From Sphingobacterium olei (GTDB lineage Bacteria > Bacteroidota > Bacteroidia > Sphingobacteriales > Sphingobacteriaceae), in the NCBI RefSeq assembly GCF_005048855.1, contig NZ_SUME01000004.1, forward strand, positions 496,001 through 560,000: a DNA stretch of 64,000 bases. The letters are read 5' to 3'. Shown one piece after another: positions 1 through 9,521 of the stretch (its first letter is position 1; each line of letters begins with the position of its first letter). A program made the translations under genes and the position numbers. The notes under the pieces were generated by a model, which worked only from the letters and a program-made list of their open reading frames with translations, searched no databases and had not been told where the DNA came from.

Positions 1-2154
1 GGAAATGTTAGGGGTAATTTTAAACTATCTTCAAAAGTGCAGGCAGAGCTATTGGCGACAGGTTCGATACGTGATCAGATATCTCCCGGCACAGAAGGCC
101 GTGTTACGAATGTCGTGTCGGGACAATACGAAAGAAATTTTGATAATAACCCATTTTCATTTGCTTTAAATACCAGTAGAGCTTTAGCTGCATTTGATGA
201 GAATGGTAATAATGTATTTTATCAGAAAAATTATGCGCCATTCAGCATCTTACATGAGCTCGAAAATAACACATTGCAGACTAGTGGACTTGATTTTAAG
301 GTGCAGGGCAATATCAGTTGGAAAATATTACCTACATTAAAATATGCATTTGACGGTGCATATCGTTATGTGAAAACGAAACAGGAACACCGTGTACTGG
401 AAACGGCAAATGCTGCTGAAGCGTATCGCGCGGGAACAGAATATGATCCGCGAGGTAAAAATTCAATTATTATCGGAAATAATAGATTACTATGGACGGA
501 TCCGGATAATCCTTCTTTTGAACCGGTTTCCATTATGCCTTATGGTGGAGTATACAGGTCAAGTGATGTGTCTCTCGTGAACTATTATATGCGGAATAGT
601 TTAAACTGGAATACGCGTTTTGGAGAGAAACACGATGTTGATTTTTTCGGAACAGCTGAAATTCGATTTTTAGACCGACAAAATTCGTGGTTTGACGGTG
701 TGGGATATCAATACGATAAAGGAGGAGTTGTTTATTTCGACCCTAATTATTTTAAGAAACTGTCATTGAGCAATGATGATTATTACGGCATGGGCTACGA
801 ATGGGATCGTTATGTGGCTTTTATGGCTAGGGGAGCTTATGCTTATGATGATAAATATTCCGTTAATGCTACTGTACGATATGATGGTTCGAATAAGTTA
901 GGTACGTCACGCACGGCACGTTGGCTTCCTACATGGAATATCAGTGGCGCTTGGAATTTGGATCAGGAATCGTTCTTTGAACCGATAGAATCATGGATGA
1001 GTCAAGCCAGAGTTCGTGCTACTTACGGTTTGGTAGCCAGTATGGGGGCTGCGACTAACTCAGCCGCGATTTTTAGAAATACGAATACAGAACGTCCATT
1101 CTTTGTAGATAGGGAAAGCATAATAGGAATATCCTCTCTGGAAAATTCGGAATTGACTTGGGAAAAGCAATACGAGACGAATCTAGGTTTCGATTTGGGA
1201 TTTCTTAATAACCGGTTGACCTTAACAGTCGATCTTTATAAAAGAAAACAATTTGACCTTATAGGTTTATTCCGTACCTCGGGTATAGATGGACAAGCAT
1301 CAAAGTATGCAAACTATGCCGATATGGATTCCAAAGGGATGGAATATACCGTACAATATAAAATACTCAATCGCACAGATTGGAAATGGAATGTACGTAC
1401 TAATCTGGCTTATCACAAGAATCGGGTTACAAGCCTACAAAATAGACCACGTATATGGGATGTTGTCAGACAAGAAGGAGGGGCATTGGAAGAGTATCCT
1501 GTAAGAGGGTTGTTTTCGATTAAGTTTGATAAGTTAGGAGAGAACGGATTGCCTTATTTTTTCAATGAAAGCAATGGTTTGACTACAAATGTAAATATGC
1601 AGAGTACGACAGTAGATTATCTGGATTATCATGGTCCATTGGATGCTACTTTGGCAGGTGGTTTTTTTAATTCGATTGCCTACAAGGGTTTGAGCTTAGG
1701 GGCTTTGTTTACATTCAGTGCTGGAAATTATGTTCGGTTAACGCCGTCTTTTAGATCAAGTTATACAGATGTGGATGCCGTGAATAATGCCTTGCTTTCC
1801 AGGTGGCTTATCTACGGAGACGAACGTTATACGACAGCACCGGTTGTGGTTGGTAAGTCCGGGGGAAGTACTATTGCAGGTTATCCTTTTAACAATTACA
1901 ACTATTCGAATGTCAGAGTTGCAAAGGGAGATTTTATTCGTTTGAAACAAGTTATGATGACTTATCAAATTCCGTCAGCTCTTACAAGTAAGTTCTGGGC
2001 TAGAACGGCTTCGGTATCTTTTGTTGCGAACAATTTGTGGTTGTTATATTCCGATGCAGCCCTACAGGGACAGGATCCGGAATTCTTTGAGTCGGGAGGT
2101 GTTTCATTGCCTATTCAAAGACAGTTTTCGTTATCACTTAAGTTTGGGTTTTAA
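1..2154 (+). CDS. SusC/RagA-type TonB-linked outer membrane protein, 3' part
   Basis: This is the C-terminal ~717 residues of a TonB-dependent SusC-family transporter. The frame is open from base 1, so the start, signal peptide, carboxypeptidase-like domain and plug lie outside the window; the GTG at 37 is internal. The visible part is a long beta-barrel with alternating aromatic strands, family-typical stretches such as VRYDGSNKLG, SGAWNLDQE and LTWEKQYETNLGFDL, and a C-terminal aromatic end (SLSLKFGF) typical of outer-membrane barrels. SusC proteins import oligomeric nutrients with a SusD lipoprotein as lid, powered by TonB. A susD gene begins 11 bases after the stop. The substrate cannot be read from the sequence, though the downstream metallopeptidase points towards peptide rather than glycan. 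Confidence 0.93.
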   Translation, partial: GNVRGNFKLSSKVQAELLATGSIRDQISPGTEGRVTNVVSGQYERNFDNNPFSFALNTSRALAAFDENGNNVFYQKNYAPFSILHELENNTLQTSGLDFKVQGNISWKILPTLKYAFDGAYRYVKTKQEHRVLETANAAEAYRAGTEYDPRGKNSIIIGNNRLLWTDPDNPSFEPVSIMPYGGVYRSSDVSLVNYYMRNSLNWNTRFGEKHDVDFFGTAEIRFLDRQNSWFDGVGYQYDKGGVVYFDPNYFKKLSLSNDDYYGMGYEWDRYVAFMARGAYAYDDKYSVNATVRYDGSNKLGTSRTARWLPTWNISGAWNLDQESFFEPIESWMSQARVRATYGLVASMGAATNSAAIFRNTNTERPFFVDRESIIGISSLENSELTWEKQYETNLGFDLGFLNNRLTLTVDLYKRKQFDLIGLFRTSGIDGQASKYANYADMDSKGMEYTVQYKILNRTDWKWNVRTNLAYHKNRVTSLQNRPRIWDVVRQEGGALEEYPVRGLFSIKFDKLGENGLPYFFNESNGLTTNVNMQSTTVDYLDYHGPLDATLAGGFFNSIAYKGLSLGALFTFSAGNYVRLTPSFRSSYTDVDAVNNALLSRWLIYGDERYTTAPVVVGKSGGSTIAGYPFNNYNYSNVRVAKGDFIRLKQVMMTYQIPSALTSKFWARTASVSFVANNLWLLYSDAALQGQDPEFFESGGVSLPIQRQFSLSLKFGF

Positions 2155-2165
2155 AAAATTGAAAT

Positions 2166-3656
2166 ATGAAAGTAGTTAATAAGATTGTTATTGCTTTTCT
2201 GGCTGTATGTTCTTTTGTCCTTTCAGGATGTGAGAAGTTTTTGGAACAAGAACCCGATATGCGTACAACGATTAATAGTGTAGAAAAAGTAAAGGCCTTG
2301 GTCTCGACAGCTTATCCCACGGGTAGTTATTATACCTTTATGGAAGCCGCCTCTGATAATGCAGAAGATAAGGGGCCTTTGGGGTCGGGAGTATATGCCT
2401 ATGAAATAAACCGAACTCCTTATATGTTTGAGGAGACTACAGCCGAAACGGGGACGGATTCGCCAACTAATTATTGGAATAGAGCGTACCAAGCGATTGC
2501 GGCGGCTAATCATGCTTTGCATGCCATCGCTGAAAATAACTTTGATGCGAAAGTATTACCTTATAAAGGAGAAGCTCTTGTCTGCAGGGCATATGCTCAC
2601 TTTATGCTAGTGACCTTATTTGCGCGTGCTTATGACCCCGCGACTGCCGATAATTATCCAGGCATACCTTATGTTGTGGAGCCGGGTAAGGTGGTACAGG
2701 CTCAATACGACCGAAAAACAATATCATACGTCTACGATATGATAGAAAAAGATTTGAAAGAAGGCCTACCGTTGATATCTGATGCTGCTTATGAAGTGCC
2801 GAGATTTCATTTTAATGTTGCTGCTGCACATGCTTTTGCTGCTCGTTTTTATTTATTTAAGAAAGACTATGAAAAAGTCGTTGAACATGCCAATAAAGTT
2901 GCTCCTAGTGGAAACTATCAAAACTCGTTGCGCGAATGGATTAGCACGTATAATTCCTGGGAAACCGACCAAATGCGAATAAATTACCTGCGTTCTAATG
3001 AACCTGCAAATCTTTTATTGGCACAAACCACATCATGGTGGGGCAGAAGGTATTATTATTATCGTTTTGGCTTAACGTTTAATTTGAATAGAAATTTAAT
3101 GTCGGTTGCTAATGTGACGGGAAAAGCGTGGGGGCAACGTACGTCGTCCTATAGCAACAGTACAAATATCAGGCATAACAAATTTACAGAGTTTTTTGTG
3201 TATTCTACCTCAGGCACTGGTTCAGCACGAATAATGGCTCCCTTATTATCTGCGGAAGAAGCCTTGTTCAATCGAGCTGAAGCGTATGCATATTTAGGGG
3301 ATTATGACAAAGCCCTCGAAGATCTTAATCTTTATGCAAGCAAAAGAATTACTAGCTTTAATTCTACTACCGATCGAGTGACTTATACCAAGTTGGAAAA
3401 TTTCTATAAAACATCTGATCCCAGAGAAGGTATTGTTAAGACGATATTGGACTTCAAGCGTGCAGAGTTTGTTCAGGAAGGATTGCGTTGGTTGGACATT
3501 CTCCGCCATAAGATTACCGTAGAGCATAAAGTCCTGGATACAGATGGTGTGACCGTAGTACAGACGATAACCATTGATTCGGACGATCCGAGAAGAATGT
3601 TCCAATTGCCTCCCGAAGTAACGTTGGCGGGTATTGAACAAAATCCAAGAAAATAA
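2166..3656 (+). CDS. SusD/RagB family nutrient-binding lipoprotein
   Basis: A 496-residue SusD-like surface lipoprotein. It has a lipoprotein signal peptide with lipobox LSGC and acylated Cys22, followed by a FLEQEPD stretch typical of mature SusD N-termini. Helical repeats with the YNRAYQAI-like region and the late LFNRAEAYAYLGDYDKALEDLN region match the TPR-like scaffold of the family, and a C-terminal DFKRAEFVQEGLRWLDILR stretch matches the conserved SusD end. It sits 11 bases after susC and 18 bases before the zinc-peptidase gene, so co-transcription is very likely. It would act as the hinged lid over the SusC barrel. The ligand is unknown, and no glycosidase or polysaccharide lyase is visible nearby. 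Confidence 0.93.
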   Translation: MKVVNKIVIAFLAVCSFVLSGCEKFLEQEPDMRTTINSVEKVKALVSTAYPTGSYYTFMEAASDNAEDKGPLGSGVYAYEINRTPYMFEETTAETGTDSPTNYWNRAYQAIAAANHALHAIAENNFDAKVLPYKGEALVCRAYAHFMLVTLFARAYDPATADNYPGIPYVVEPGKVVQAQYDRKTISYVYDMIEKDLKEGLPLISDAAYEVPRFHFNVAAAHAFAARFYLFKKDYEKVVEHANKVAPSGNYQNSLREWISTYNSWETDQMRINYLRSNEPANLLLAQTTSWWGRRYYYYRFGLTFNLNRNLMSVANVTGKAWGQRTSSYSNSTNIRHNKFTEFFVYSTSGTGSARIMAPLLSAEEALFNRAEAYAYLGDYDKALEDLNLYASKRITSFNSTTDRVTYTKLENFYKTSDPREGIVKTILDFKRAEFVQEGLRWLDILRHKITVEHKVLDTDGVTVVQTITIDSDDPRRMFQLPPEVTLAGIEQNPRK

Positions 3657-3674
3657 CCTTAATAGAATGATGTT

Positions 3675-5012
3675 ATGAAAAAATATTTAATTATAGGCAC
3701 CTTATTCTTCTTCGTATTACTAAACGGATGTAGGAAGGCTGAAGATTTAACTAATCAAGTCGATAGGTTGGATTTTATTGGTGACCAGTTTGCATTGAAT
3801 GGAGCCATAGACGAATGGTTATATGAAAAATTTACGCAGCCTTATAATATTCGCGTACAATATAAATGGGATAGATCGGAAGTAGACCTTAGTAAAACAA
3901 TCACTCCCATAGATGAGGAAAAAGTACGTCCTCTTGCAGAATATATCCTTAAGTACTATCTAGAACCTTATGCGGCGGAGGCGGGGGAGTTTTTTATCAA
4001 AAAATATCCTGCTAAGCAATATCTTTTTGTGGGAAGCGCCGAGCATAATTCCAATGGTACGGTTACATTAGGTTCGGCAGATAAGGGACGCAAGGTCGTT
4101 TTATATAGGCTCAACGAGATAGATCCGAACAATTGGAGCGCTGTGGAGCGTATGTTAAAGACGGTACATCATGAGTTTGCCCATATTCTGGATCAAAATA
4201 GAAGGATAACAGCAGAATATGGTCTATTGAATAAAGCAGACTATGTAGAAGACCTTTGGCCGAATTTAACAGATCAACAGGCGTTAGATTTAGGTTTTAT
4301 AACACGTTATGCTGGAAGTGAGCCTAGTGAAGATTTTGCGGAGATGGTGGCAGTTTTGCTGCTGTATGGGCAAGAATTTTTTGATAGTCAGGTAGCATTG
4401 GCTAATGCTAATGGTAGAGCCAAGATTAAGCAAAAGGAAGATATGGTTGTAGAATATTTTTCGTCTCAGTGGGGAATCAATTTTCGTTCTCTGCAACAGC
4501 GAATAGCAGACTTGAAGCCTGAGGTTCCGCCGACTCCGTTGCCCGATTTTCTGGATACATTTGGAGAAGGTAAAAGTTATACTTATTTGCAATTTGAATC
4601 CGCAGAATATTCGGATGAGTTTCAAGCAATTTGGGATGATATCAAGAACGAGACGGTGGTAGAGGTCGACCGTCATATTGCTTATATGCGGTTATATGTG
4701 CTAGCAACCGGGCAGTTACAAGTTCGTGTTTATAGATACCCTGCCGGATCAGGACAGACCGGATCCGTTACTTATAGTAGCCTCTATTTTGATGTTGCGA
4801 CGGATACAGATGATATAGTCACATTTACGTATGCCACTTCTGGTTCGAGCGCGGCCCTTCGGACAAACTCGGATAATTTAGTGAATTTTATCACGGGACA
4901 CAAGTTTGTCTGGTCGTGGAAAGATAGTGATCTGACACATGGCGGATTATATGTGGTCGATAATAATGGCGAACGAACAGGCGTCTCTCTGGTCGGGGAA
5001 CCGAGGAGTTAA
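3675..5012 (+). CDS. Zinc-binding metallopeptidase lipoprotein with C-terminal repeat domain
   Basis: A 445-residue lipoprotein (lipobox LNGC, Cys19). The middle carries HEFAH at residues 166-170, an HExxH zinc site, followed about 60 residues later by SEDFAEM, whose acidic residue could be the third ligand. This fits the putative zinc-binding metallopeptidases (Mx1 type) commonly linked to SusCD genes in Bacteroidota. From residue 289 to the end is a separate domain starting LPDFLDTFG that is clearly homologous to the C-terminus of the next gene product. Its position in the SusCD operon suggests that it trims or binds protein or peptide substrate at the cell surface. Substrate and actual proteolysis are inferred. 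Confidence 0.85.
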   Translation: MKKYLIIGTLFFFVLLNGCRKAEDLTNQVDRLDFIGDQFALNGAIDEWLYEKFTQPYNIRVQYKWDRSEVDLSKTITPIDEEKVRPLAEYILKYYLEPYAAEAGEFFIKKYPAKQYLFVGSAEHNSNGTVTLGSADKGRKVVLYRLNEIDPNNWSAVERMLKTVHHEFAHILDQNRRITAEYGLLNKADYVEDLWPNLTDQQALDLGFITRYAGSEPSEDFAEMVAVLLLYGQEFFDSQVALANANGRAKIKQKEDMVVEYFSSQWGINFRSLQQRIADLKPEVPPTPLPDFLDTFGEGKSYTYLQFESAEYSDEFQAIWDDIKNETVVEVDRHIAYMRLYVLATGQLQVRVYRYPAGSGQTGSVTYSSLYFDVATDTDDIVTFTYATSGSSAALRTNSDNLVNFITGHKFVWSWKDSDLTHGGLYVVDNNGERTGVSLVGEPRS

Positions 5013-5064
5013 AATGATAAAACTTTATAAAATTTTCAATATGTTTCATAAAACAAACAAAAAC

Positions 5065-6426
5065 ATGAAAAGGATAGGGATAATAATGAGTTTTGTTTTT
5101 GTGCTGGGAATGATGTTCTCCTGCACAAAAACGGAGAGCCAATTTATAGATGAGAAGACACCGAATGAGCGGTATTCAGAATTTATCACGGAAGTGCGGG
5201 CAATTTTACAGTCTTCCGAATACGGATGGATTGGTATGCTGAGAACACCGCGAAATGACAAGGGATTTTCTGTATTTATGGATTTTAAAGAAGATAATCG
5301 CGTTGTGATGTATTCAGATTTTAATACCACAACCAGCAACACTCCAAAAGAGAGTTCGTTTGGTTTTAGAAACACAGGCATACCTTCTCTTATTTTTGAT
5401 ACATACAATTATATTCATTTACTGGCTGATCCCAATTCAGATATCAATTCCGGAACATCCGGATCGGGGTTATATGCCGACTTTGAATTCTCTATTCGTA
5501 AAGTCTCTGCAGATACCATTGTACTGAGAGGTAATTTGAATAATAATGACTTCTTGCTTGTACGACTTAAACAAGATGAAAAAGATAAATTGGTAAATGG
5601 TGTCTTAACAGATGATATAAACCTTTTTCAAAATTATTTTGCTTCTGCGGAAAATAATTACATTGAATTAAATATCGACGGTGAAAGCAGGAAATTGGCA
5701 ATAGATTATGTAGATAACAGGGGTGTTGCCTTTCAGGTTATGGAAGGTTCCAAGATCGTCAGTTTTGCTGGACCTTTATACTATGCTTTAAATGAAATCA
5801 AACTAGGAAAGGAAAACACATACAAAGGAGTAACTTTTGTTCGGGCATACTTTAAGGAAGTCGACAAACTGTTTATTGTTGATGATGCTGGTAAAGAATA
5901 TGAGGTATTGGCAGCAAGTTCTCCGATTATCCCCTTGCCTCCGTTTTTGGATAGTTTTGGGGATGGTAAACGGTATTATAGTGCTGAATTCAGACCGAAT
6001 ACAGCGAATGCTTATTTCCAACCAATATGGAATGCGATACAAAATGAATCTATCACAAAGGCAGATCGCCACATTGGTTACCTTCGTATGTCTTTGTTGA
6101 CAGATGGACAGTTGTATATACGTATCTATCGTTATGCAGCAGGTGCGGGTACTACGGGATCTGCATCGTTTTCACGGCTGTATTATAATCCTGTAAACAA
6201 CAGTGATGGAAGTGTGAGTTATACATATATCGCTACTGGTAGCGATGGTGGTGCATCAAGTTCCGCTTTGAGAAGTACATCGCTGGAGCTGGAAGCATTT
6301 TTACGTGACAATAAATTTGTCTGGGATTGGAAAAATAAGACAATGACAGAGGGAGGTCTGTTTGTTATTGATGCTAATGGAGAAAAGACTGGAGTAGCCC
6401 TTACGGGAATACTAGGAACGAGCTAA
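5065..6426 (+). CDS. DUF4302-like lipoprotein with shared C-terminal domain
   Basis: A 453-residue lipoprotein with lipobox MFSC (Cys20). The start at 5065 gives a normal 20-residue signal peptide. An in-frame ATG at 5014 has a good AGGAG upstream but adds 17 residues before the signal, and the frame stays open back to 4939 inside the previous gene, so the start is not certain. The N-terminal half (PNERYSEFITEVRAIL, YGWIGML) resembles the DUF4302 family found beside SusCD and zinc-peptidase genes. Residues 291-453 repeat the C-terminal domain of the upstream peptidase (LPPFLDSFGDGK versus LPDFLDTFGEGK, with a DRHI motif in both). It is the last gene of the uptake operon, which ends at the hairpin at 6502-6544. 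Function is unknown; a surface substrate-binding role is likely. Confidence 0.82.
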   Translation: MKRIGIIMSFVFVLGMMFSCTKTESQFIDEKTPNERYSEFITEVRAILQSSEYGWIGMLRTPRNDKGFSVFMDFKEDNRVVMYSDFNTTTSNTPKESSFGFRNTGIPSLIFDTYNYIHLLADPNSDINSGTSGSGLYADFEFSIRKVSADTIVLRGNLNNNDFLLVRLKQDEKDKLVNGVLTDDINLFQNYFASAENNYIELNIDGESRKLAIDYVDNRGVAFQVMEGSKIVSFAGPLYYALNEIKLGKENTYKGVTFVRAYFKEVDKLFIVDDAGKEYEVLAASSPIIPLPPFLDSFGDGKRYYSAEFRPNTANAYFQPIWNAIQNESITKADRHIGYLRMSLLTDGQLYIRIYRYAAGAGTTGSASFSRLYYNPVNNSDGSVSYTYIATGSDGGASSSALRSTSLELEAFLRDNKFVWDWKNKTMTEGGLFVIDANGEKTGVALTGILGTS

Positions 6427-6501
6427 TTTATATCCATGTAAAAAACTTGCTCTTAATATGTAAAGAGCTTGAGGATGCATTTAATCCCGAGAATAGAAGG
6501 T

Positions 6502-6544
6502 AAAACAAGAGAGGGGCGATATTTTATCGCCCCTCTCTTGTTTT
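6502..6544. terminator. Bidirectional intrinsic terminator between the SusCD operon and acs
   Basis: A perfect 19-bp inverted repeat (6502-6520 with 6526-6544) surrounds a 5-base loop. A-rich and T-rich flanks give a T-run on both strands. The right arm overlaps the acs stop codon. Confidence 0.85.
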
Positions 6545-8459
6545 ACTTCCTAATTTTTTCAGCTCCCTGAATAATCGCTTCGACCACTGTTGGATCTTGC
6601 AGTGTGGAGGTGTCGCCAAGACTTGAAAGCTCGTTTTCTGCAATCTTGCGCAAAATGCGACGCATGATCTTACCTGATCTTGTTTTCGGTAACTCATTTA
6701 CAAATTGGATAATATCTGGCTTGGCGATGGCGCCAATCAGACGGGTTACCGTTTGTAAGATATCTTTACGTGTGCTTTCTTCGTCGATGTGGTGATTCGC
6801 AATGACATAGGCGTAGATTCCCTGCCCCTTAACCGGATGTGGATAACCGACGATAGCCGATTCAACGACATCCGAGTGCATGTTTATGGCATTTTCGACT
6901 TCCGCAGTACCAATGCGGTGGCCTGAAACATTCAACACATCATCCACACGGCCAGTGATGCGGTAGTAGCCCTCCGGACTTCTATAGCAGCCGTCGCCCG
7001 TAAAATAATTGTTTTCATAGGTGGAGAAATACGTCTGTTTACAGCGTTCATGATCGCCCCAAGTGGTACGTAACATACCTGGCCATGGAAATTTAATGCA
7101 GAGATTTCCGGATACATCGTTACCTTCAATCTCCTGTCCGTTCTCGTCCATCAAACAAGGCTGAACTCCCGGAAGGGGTAACATCGCATAGCTTGGGATG
7201 GTCGGTGAAATACCTGCCATAGGTGCTATTAATATCCCACCGTTCTCTGTTTGCCACCAGGTATCCGCTATCGGCGCTTTGCCTTTACCTATTTTATCAT
7301 GGTACCACTGCCAAGCCTCTTCGTTAATCGGCTCTCCAACGGATCCCAGTTTTTTGATGCTGCTGAGATCGTATTTGTCCACAAACTCATCTCCAAATAC
7401 CATCAACGAACGGATCGCGGTAGGTGCGGTGTACAGAATATTTACCTTGAATTTGTCGACGATATCCCAGAACCTGCCCGCATCGGGAAAAGTAGGGATA
7501 CCTTCAAACAGCAGTGAAGTGGCTCCTTGAGAGAGTGGCCCGTAGACAATATAAGAATGTCCCGTAATCCATCCAATATCTGCTGTACAGAAATAGACTT
7601 CATCGGGTTGATATTGGAATACATTAGAAAAAGTATATCCCGTATATACCATGTATCCACCTGTCGTATGTACAACGCCTTTTGGTTTACCCGTTGATCC
7701 CGATGTATAAAGGATAAAAAGTGTGTCTTCCGCATCCATCTCTTCCGCAGGACACGACGGATTTCCTTGTGTCTCTACTTTTTTGATTTCGTCTTCCCAC
7801 CACACATCTCTGCCTTTGATCATCGATACTGGTGTACGCGTACGTGTCAACACGATTACTTTTTCAACCGTCTTGCATTGCATCAGCGCATCATCCACGA
7901 TGGATTTCAGTTCTAATACTTTCGTGCCGCGGAAACCGCCATCTGAAGTAATCACCAGTTTACAGTTGGCATCATTGATCCGGTCTGCAATGGATTGTGC
8001 CGAAAATCCACCAAATACAACCGAATGTATGGCGCCAATACGGGCGCATGCTAATACAGCAATGACTAATTCGGGTACCATCGGTAAGTAAATACATACG
8101 CGGTCGCCTTTACGGATATTGTTGTTCTTTAAGACATGAGCAAATTGTTCTACTTTTTGCAACAACTGCTTGTACGAAAGGATACGGTGTGCTTCATTCG
8201 GATCATTCGGCTCCCAGATGATTGCGGGTTTGTCGCCCTGGCTATAGATGTGGCGGTCTAGACAGTTTTCTGTAATATTAAGCTTACCTCCTTCAAACCA
8301 TTTAATGTCTGGCTCGGTAAAATTCCAATTCAGTACATTCGTCCATTTTCTCTTCCAGAAAAAATTCTCCGCAATTTCTCCCCAAAATTGTTCCGGATGA
8401 TCAACGCTTTTTTTGTAAGCTTCTTGATACGCTTCAAAAGAATTAATTTGAAAACTCAT
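6543..8459 (-). CDS. acs: Acetyl-CoA synthetase (AMP-forming)
   Basis: A 638-residue acetate-CoA ligase, about the usual length for the family. It activates acetate to acetyl-AMP and then acetyl-CoA. Visible motifs are the adenylate-forming P-loop YTSGSTGKPKG, the TWWQTENGG core, YFTGDGCYRSPEGYY with the hinge Asp, and the C-terminal PKTRSGKIMRR motif. Lys597 of that motif is the position acetylated by Pat-type regulators in homologues. The gene is monocistronic: a bidirectional terminator lies at its 3' end and a 190-base intergenic region separates it from a divergent membrane-protein gene. The enzyme is cytosolic and central to acetate scavenging. Confidence 0.96.
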   Translation of the reverse strand: MSFQINSFEAYQEAYKKSVDHPEQFWGEIAENFFWKRKWTNVLNWNFTEPDIKWFEGGKLNITENCLDRHIYSQGDKPAIIWEPNDPNEAHRILSYKQLLQKVEQFAHVLKNNNIRKGDRVCIYLPMVPELVIAVLACARIGAIHSVVFGGFSAQSIADRINDANCKLVITSDGGFRGTKVLELKSIVDDALMQCKTVEKVIVLTRTRTPVSMIKGRDVWWEDEIKKVETQGNPSCPAEEMDAEDTLFILYTSGSTGKPKGVVHTTGGYMVYTGYTFSNVFQYQPDEVYFCTADIGWITGHSYIVYGPLSQGATSLLFEGIPTFPDAGRFWDIVDKFKVNILYTAPTAIRSLMVFGDEFVDKYDLSSIKKLGSVGEPINEEAWQWYHDKIGKGKAPIADTWWQTENGGILIAPMAGISPTIPSYAMLPLPGVQPCLMDENGQEIEGNDVSGNLCIKFPWPGMLRTTWGDHERCKQTYFSTYENNYFTGDGCYRSPEGYYRITGRVDDVLNVSGHRIGTAEVENAINMHSDVVESAIVGYPHPVKGQGIYAYVIANHHIDEESTRKDILQTVTRLIGAIAKPDIIQFVNELPKTRSGKIMRRILRKIAENELSSLGDTSTLQDPTVVEAIIQGAEKIRK

Positions 8460-8649
8460 CTTTTTTTATTAAAATTTATAGGTCTATACTATTTTTACAT
8501 TAAAACTTATTTGTTCCTGCCATATATTTATTATAAACGGCAAGTAAGTTCTTATGTGAGCTAATTTAATTTTTTTTGATGTCAATTACTAATTTTCGTA
8601 ATATTCATCCTAGGATGGTACTGTTAAATGGCCTGATAAAAACGACGAA

Positions 8650-9516
8650 ATGCGTGTAGCCAAGAACGTATATTATTTCTTTATTTTTAGCAATCTGCTA
8701 ATTGGTTCGGCCGCATACATGCAATGTGCGCTGACCTATATCATTCTGAATAAACCCTACAATCCACATATTTTAATGGTCGAAGGAACAGCTACGCTGC
8801 TATTATATAACTTCAGTTTGTTGTTGTCTAAACCTAAACATCCACATGAAGCGCCTTACTTACGGACGAGATGGGTCTTCAAAAATGAATGGTTGCTGTG
8901 GACGAATAGTATTCTTGCTTCTATACTGTTGGCTTATGCTTTAATGGAAGTTCATCTGTATACAATTTTCTTTTTGGCAGGAATAGGTTTGCTAAGTTTA
9001 AGTTATGCACTGCCTCTTTTTAAGGTGAATGGGGTGCGGGGAGGATTGCGGCAGTTACCCGGACTCAAACTTTTTCACATAGCAATCATCTGGTCTTTAA
9101 GTAGTGTTGGTTTGCCGGTAGTACAGCTATGGGCGGAAGGGGATAGCATGGATTGGTATGCAGCGAACTATTTAGGGGTCACCAAAGTCATCTTTTTACT
9201 GCTTTGTACCTTACCCTTTGATATACGGGATATGCGACAAGATTCATACTACCACCTCAAAACTATTCCCAATCTATTGGGCGAGAAAAAATCTATTCGA
9301 TTGTGCTATACCCTCGTGTTGGTGCATTCGATACTCGTGCTGTGCTCTCCTTACGAAGGTTATATAAAAATCGGCCTCTTAATTACCAATTTGTTTATCG
9401 TGTTGGCCATGCGGTTTATGATATTTCCGCACATTAAACAGTTTCACCATGTGTATCTCTTGGATATGGCACTGATCATCCAATTCCTGATCTGCAGTCT
9501 AATCCTGTATTTATAG
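8650..9516 (+). CDS. UbiA-like multi-pass membrane protein (degenerate prenyltransferase fold)
   Basis: A 288-residue protein with about eight hydrophobic segments. The spacing and the stretch DIRDMRQDSYYHLKTIPNLLG resemble the second aspartate-rich loop of UbiA-superfamily prenyltransferases. The usual first motif (NDxxDxxxD) is absent; the matching position reads YNFSLLLSKPKHPHE. It may therefore be a divergent or catalytically different member, as is common among Bacteroidota UbiA-like proteins of unknown role. It is divergent from acs and converges on the dehydrogenase gene, whose stop lies 5 bases away. I cannot assign a substrate; the gene is certain, the family fairly likely, the function unknown. 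Confidence 0.7.
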   Translation: MRVAKNVYYFFIFSNLLIGSAAYMQCALTYIILNKPYNPHILMVEGTATLLLYNFSLLLSKPKHPHEAPYLRTRWVFKNEWLLWTNSILASILLAYALMEVHLYTIFFLAGIGLLSLSYALPLFKVNGVRGGLRQLPGLKLFHIAIIWSLSSVGLPVVQLWAEGDSMDWYAANYLGVTKVIFLLLCTLPFDIRDMRQDSYYHLKTIPNLLGEKKSIRLCYTLVLVHSILVLCSPYEGYIKIGLLITNLFIVLAMRFMIFPHIKQFHHVYLLDMALIIQFLICSLILYL

Positions 9517-9521
9517 CACAT

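Noticed and set aside
4939..5064. In-frame extension of the DUF4302-like gene into the upstream peptidase gene
   Set aside because: It would overlap the previous gene and displace the lipoprotein signal peptide that begins at 5065.
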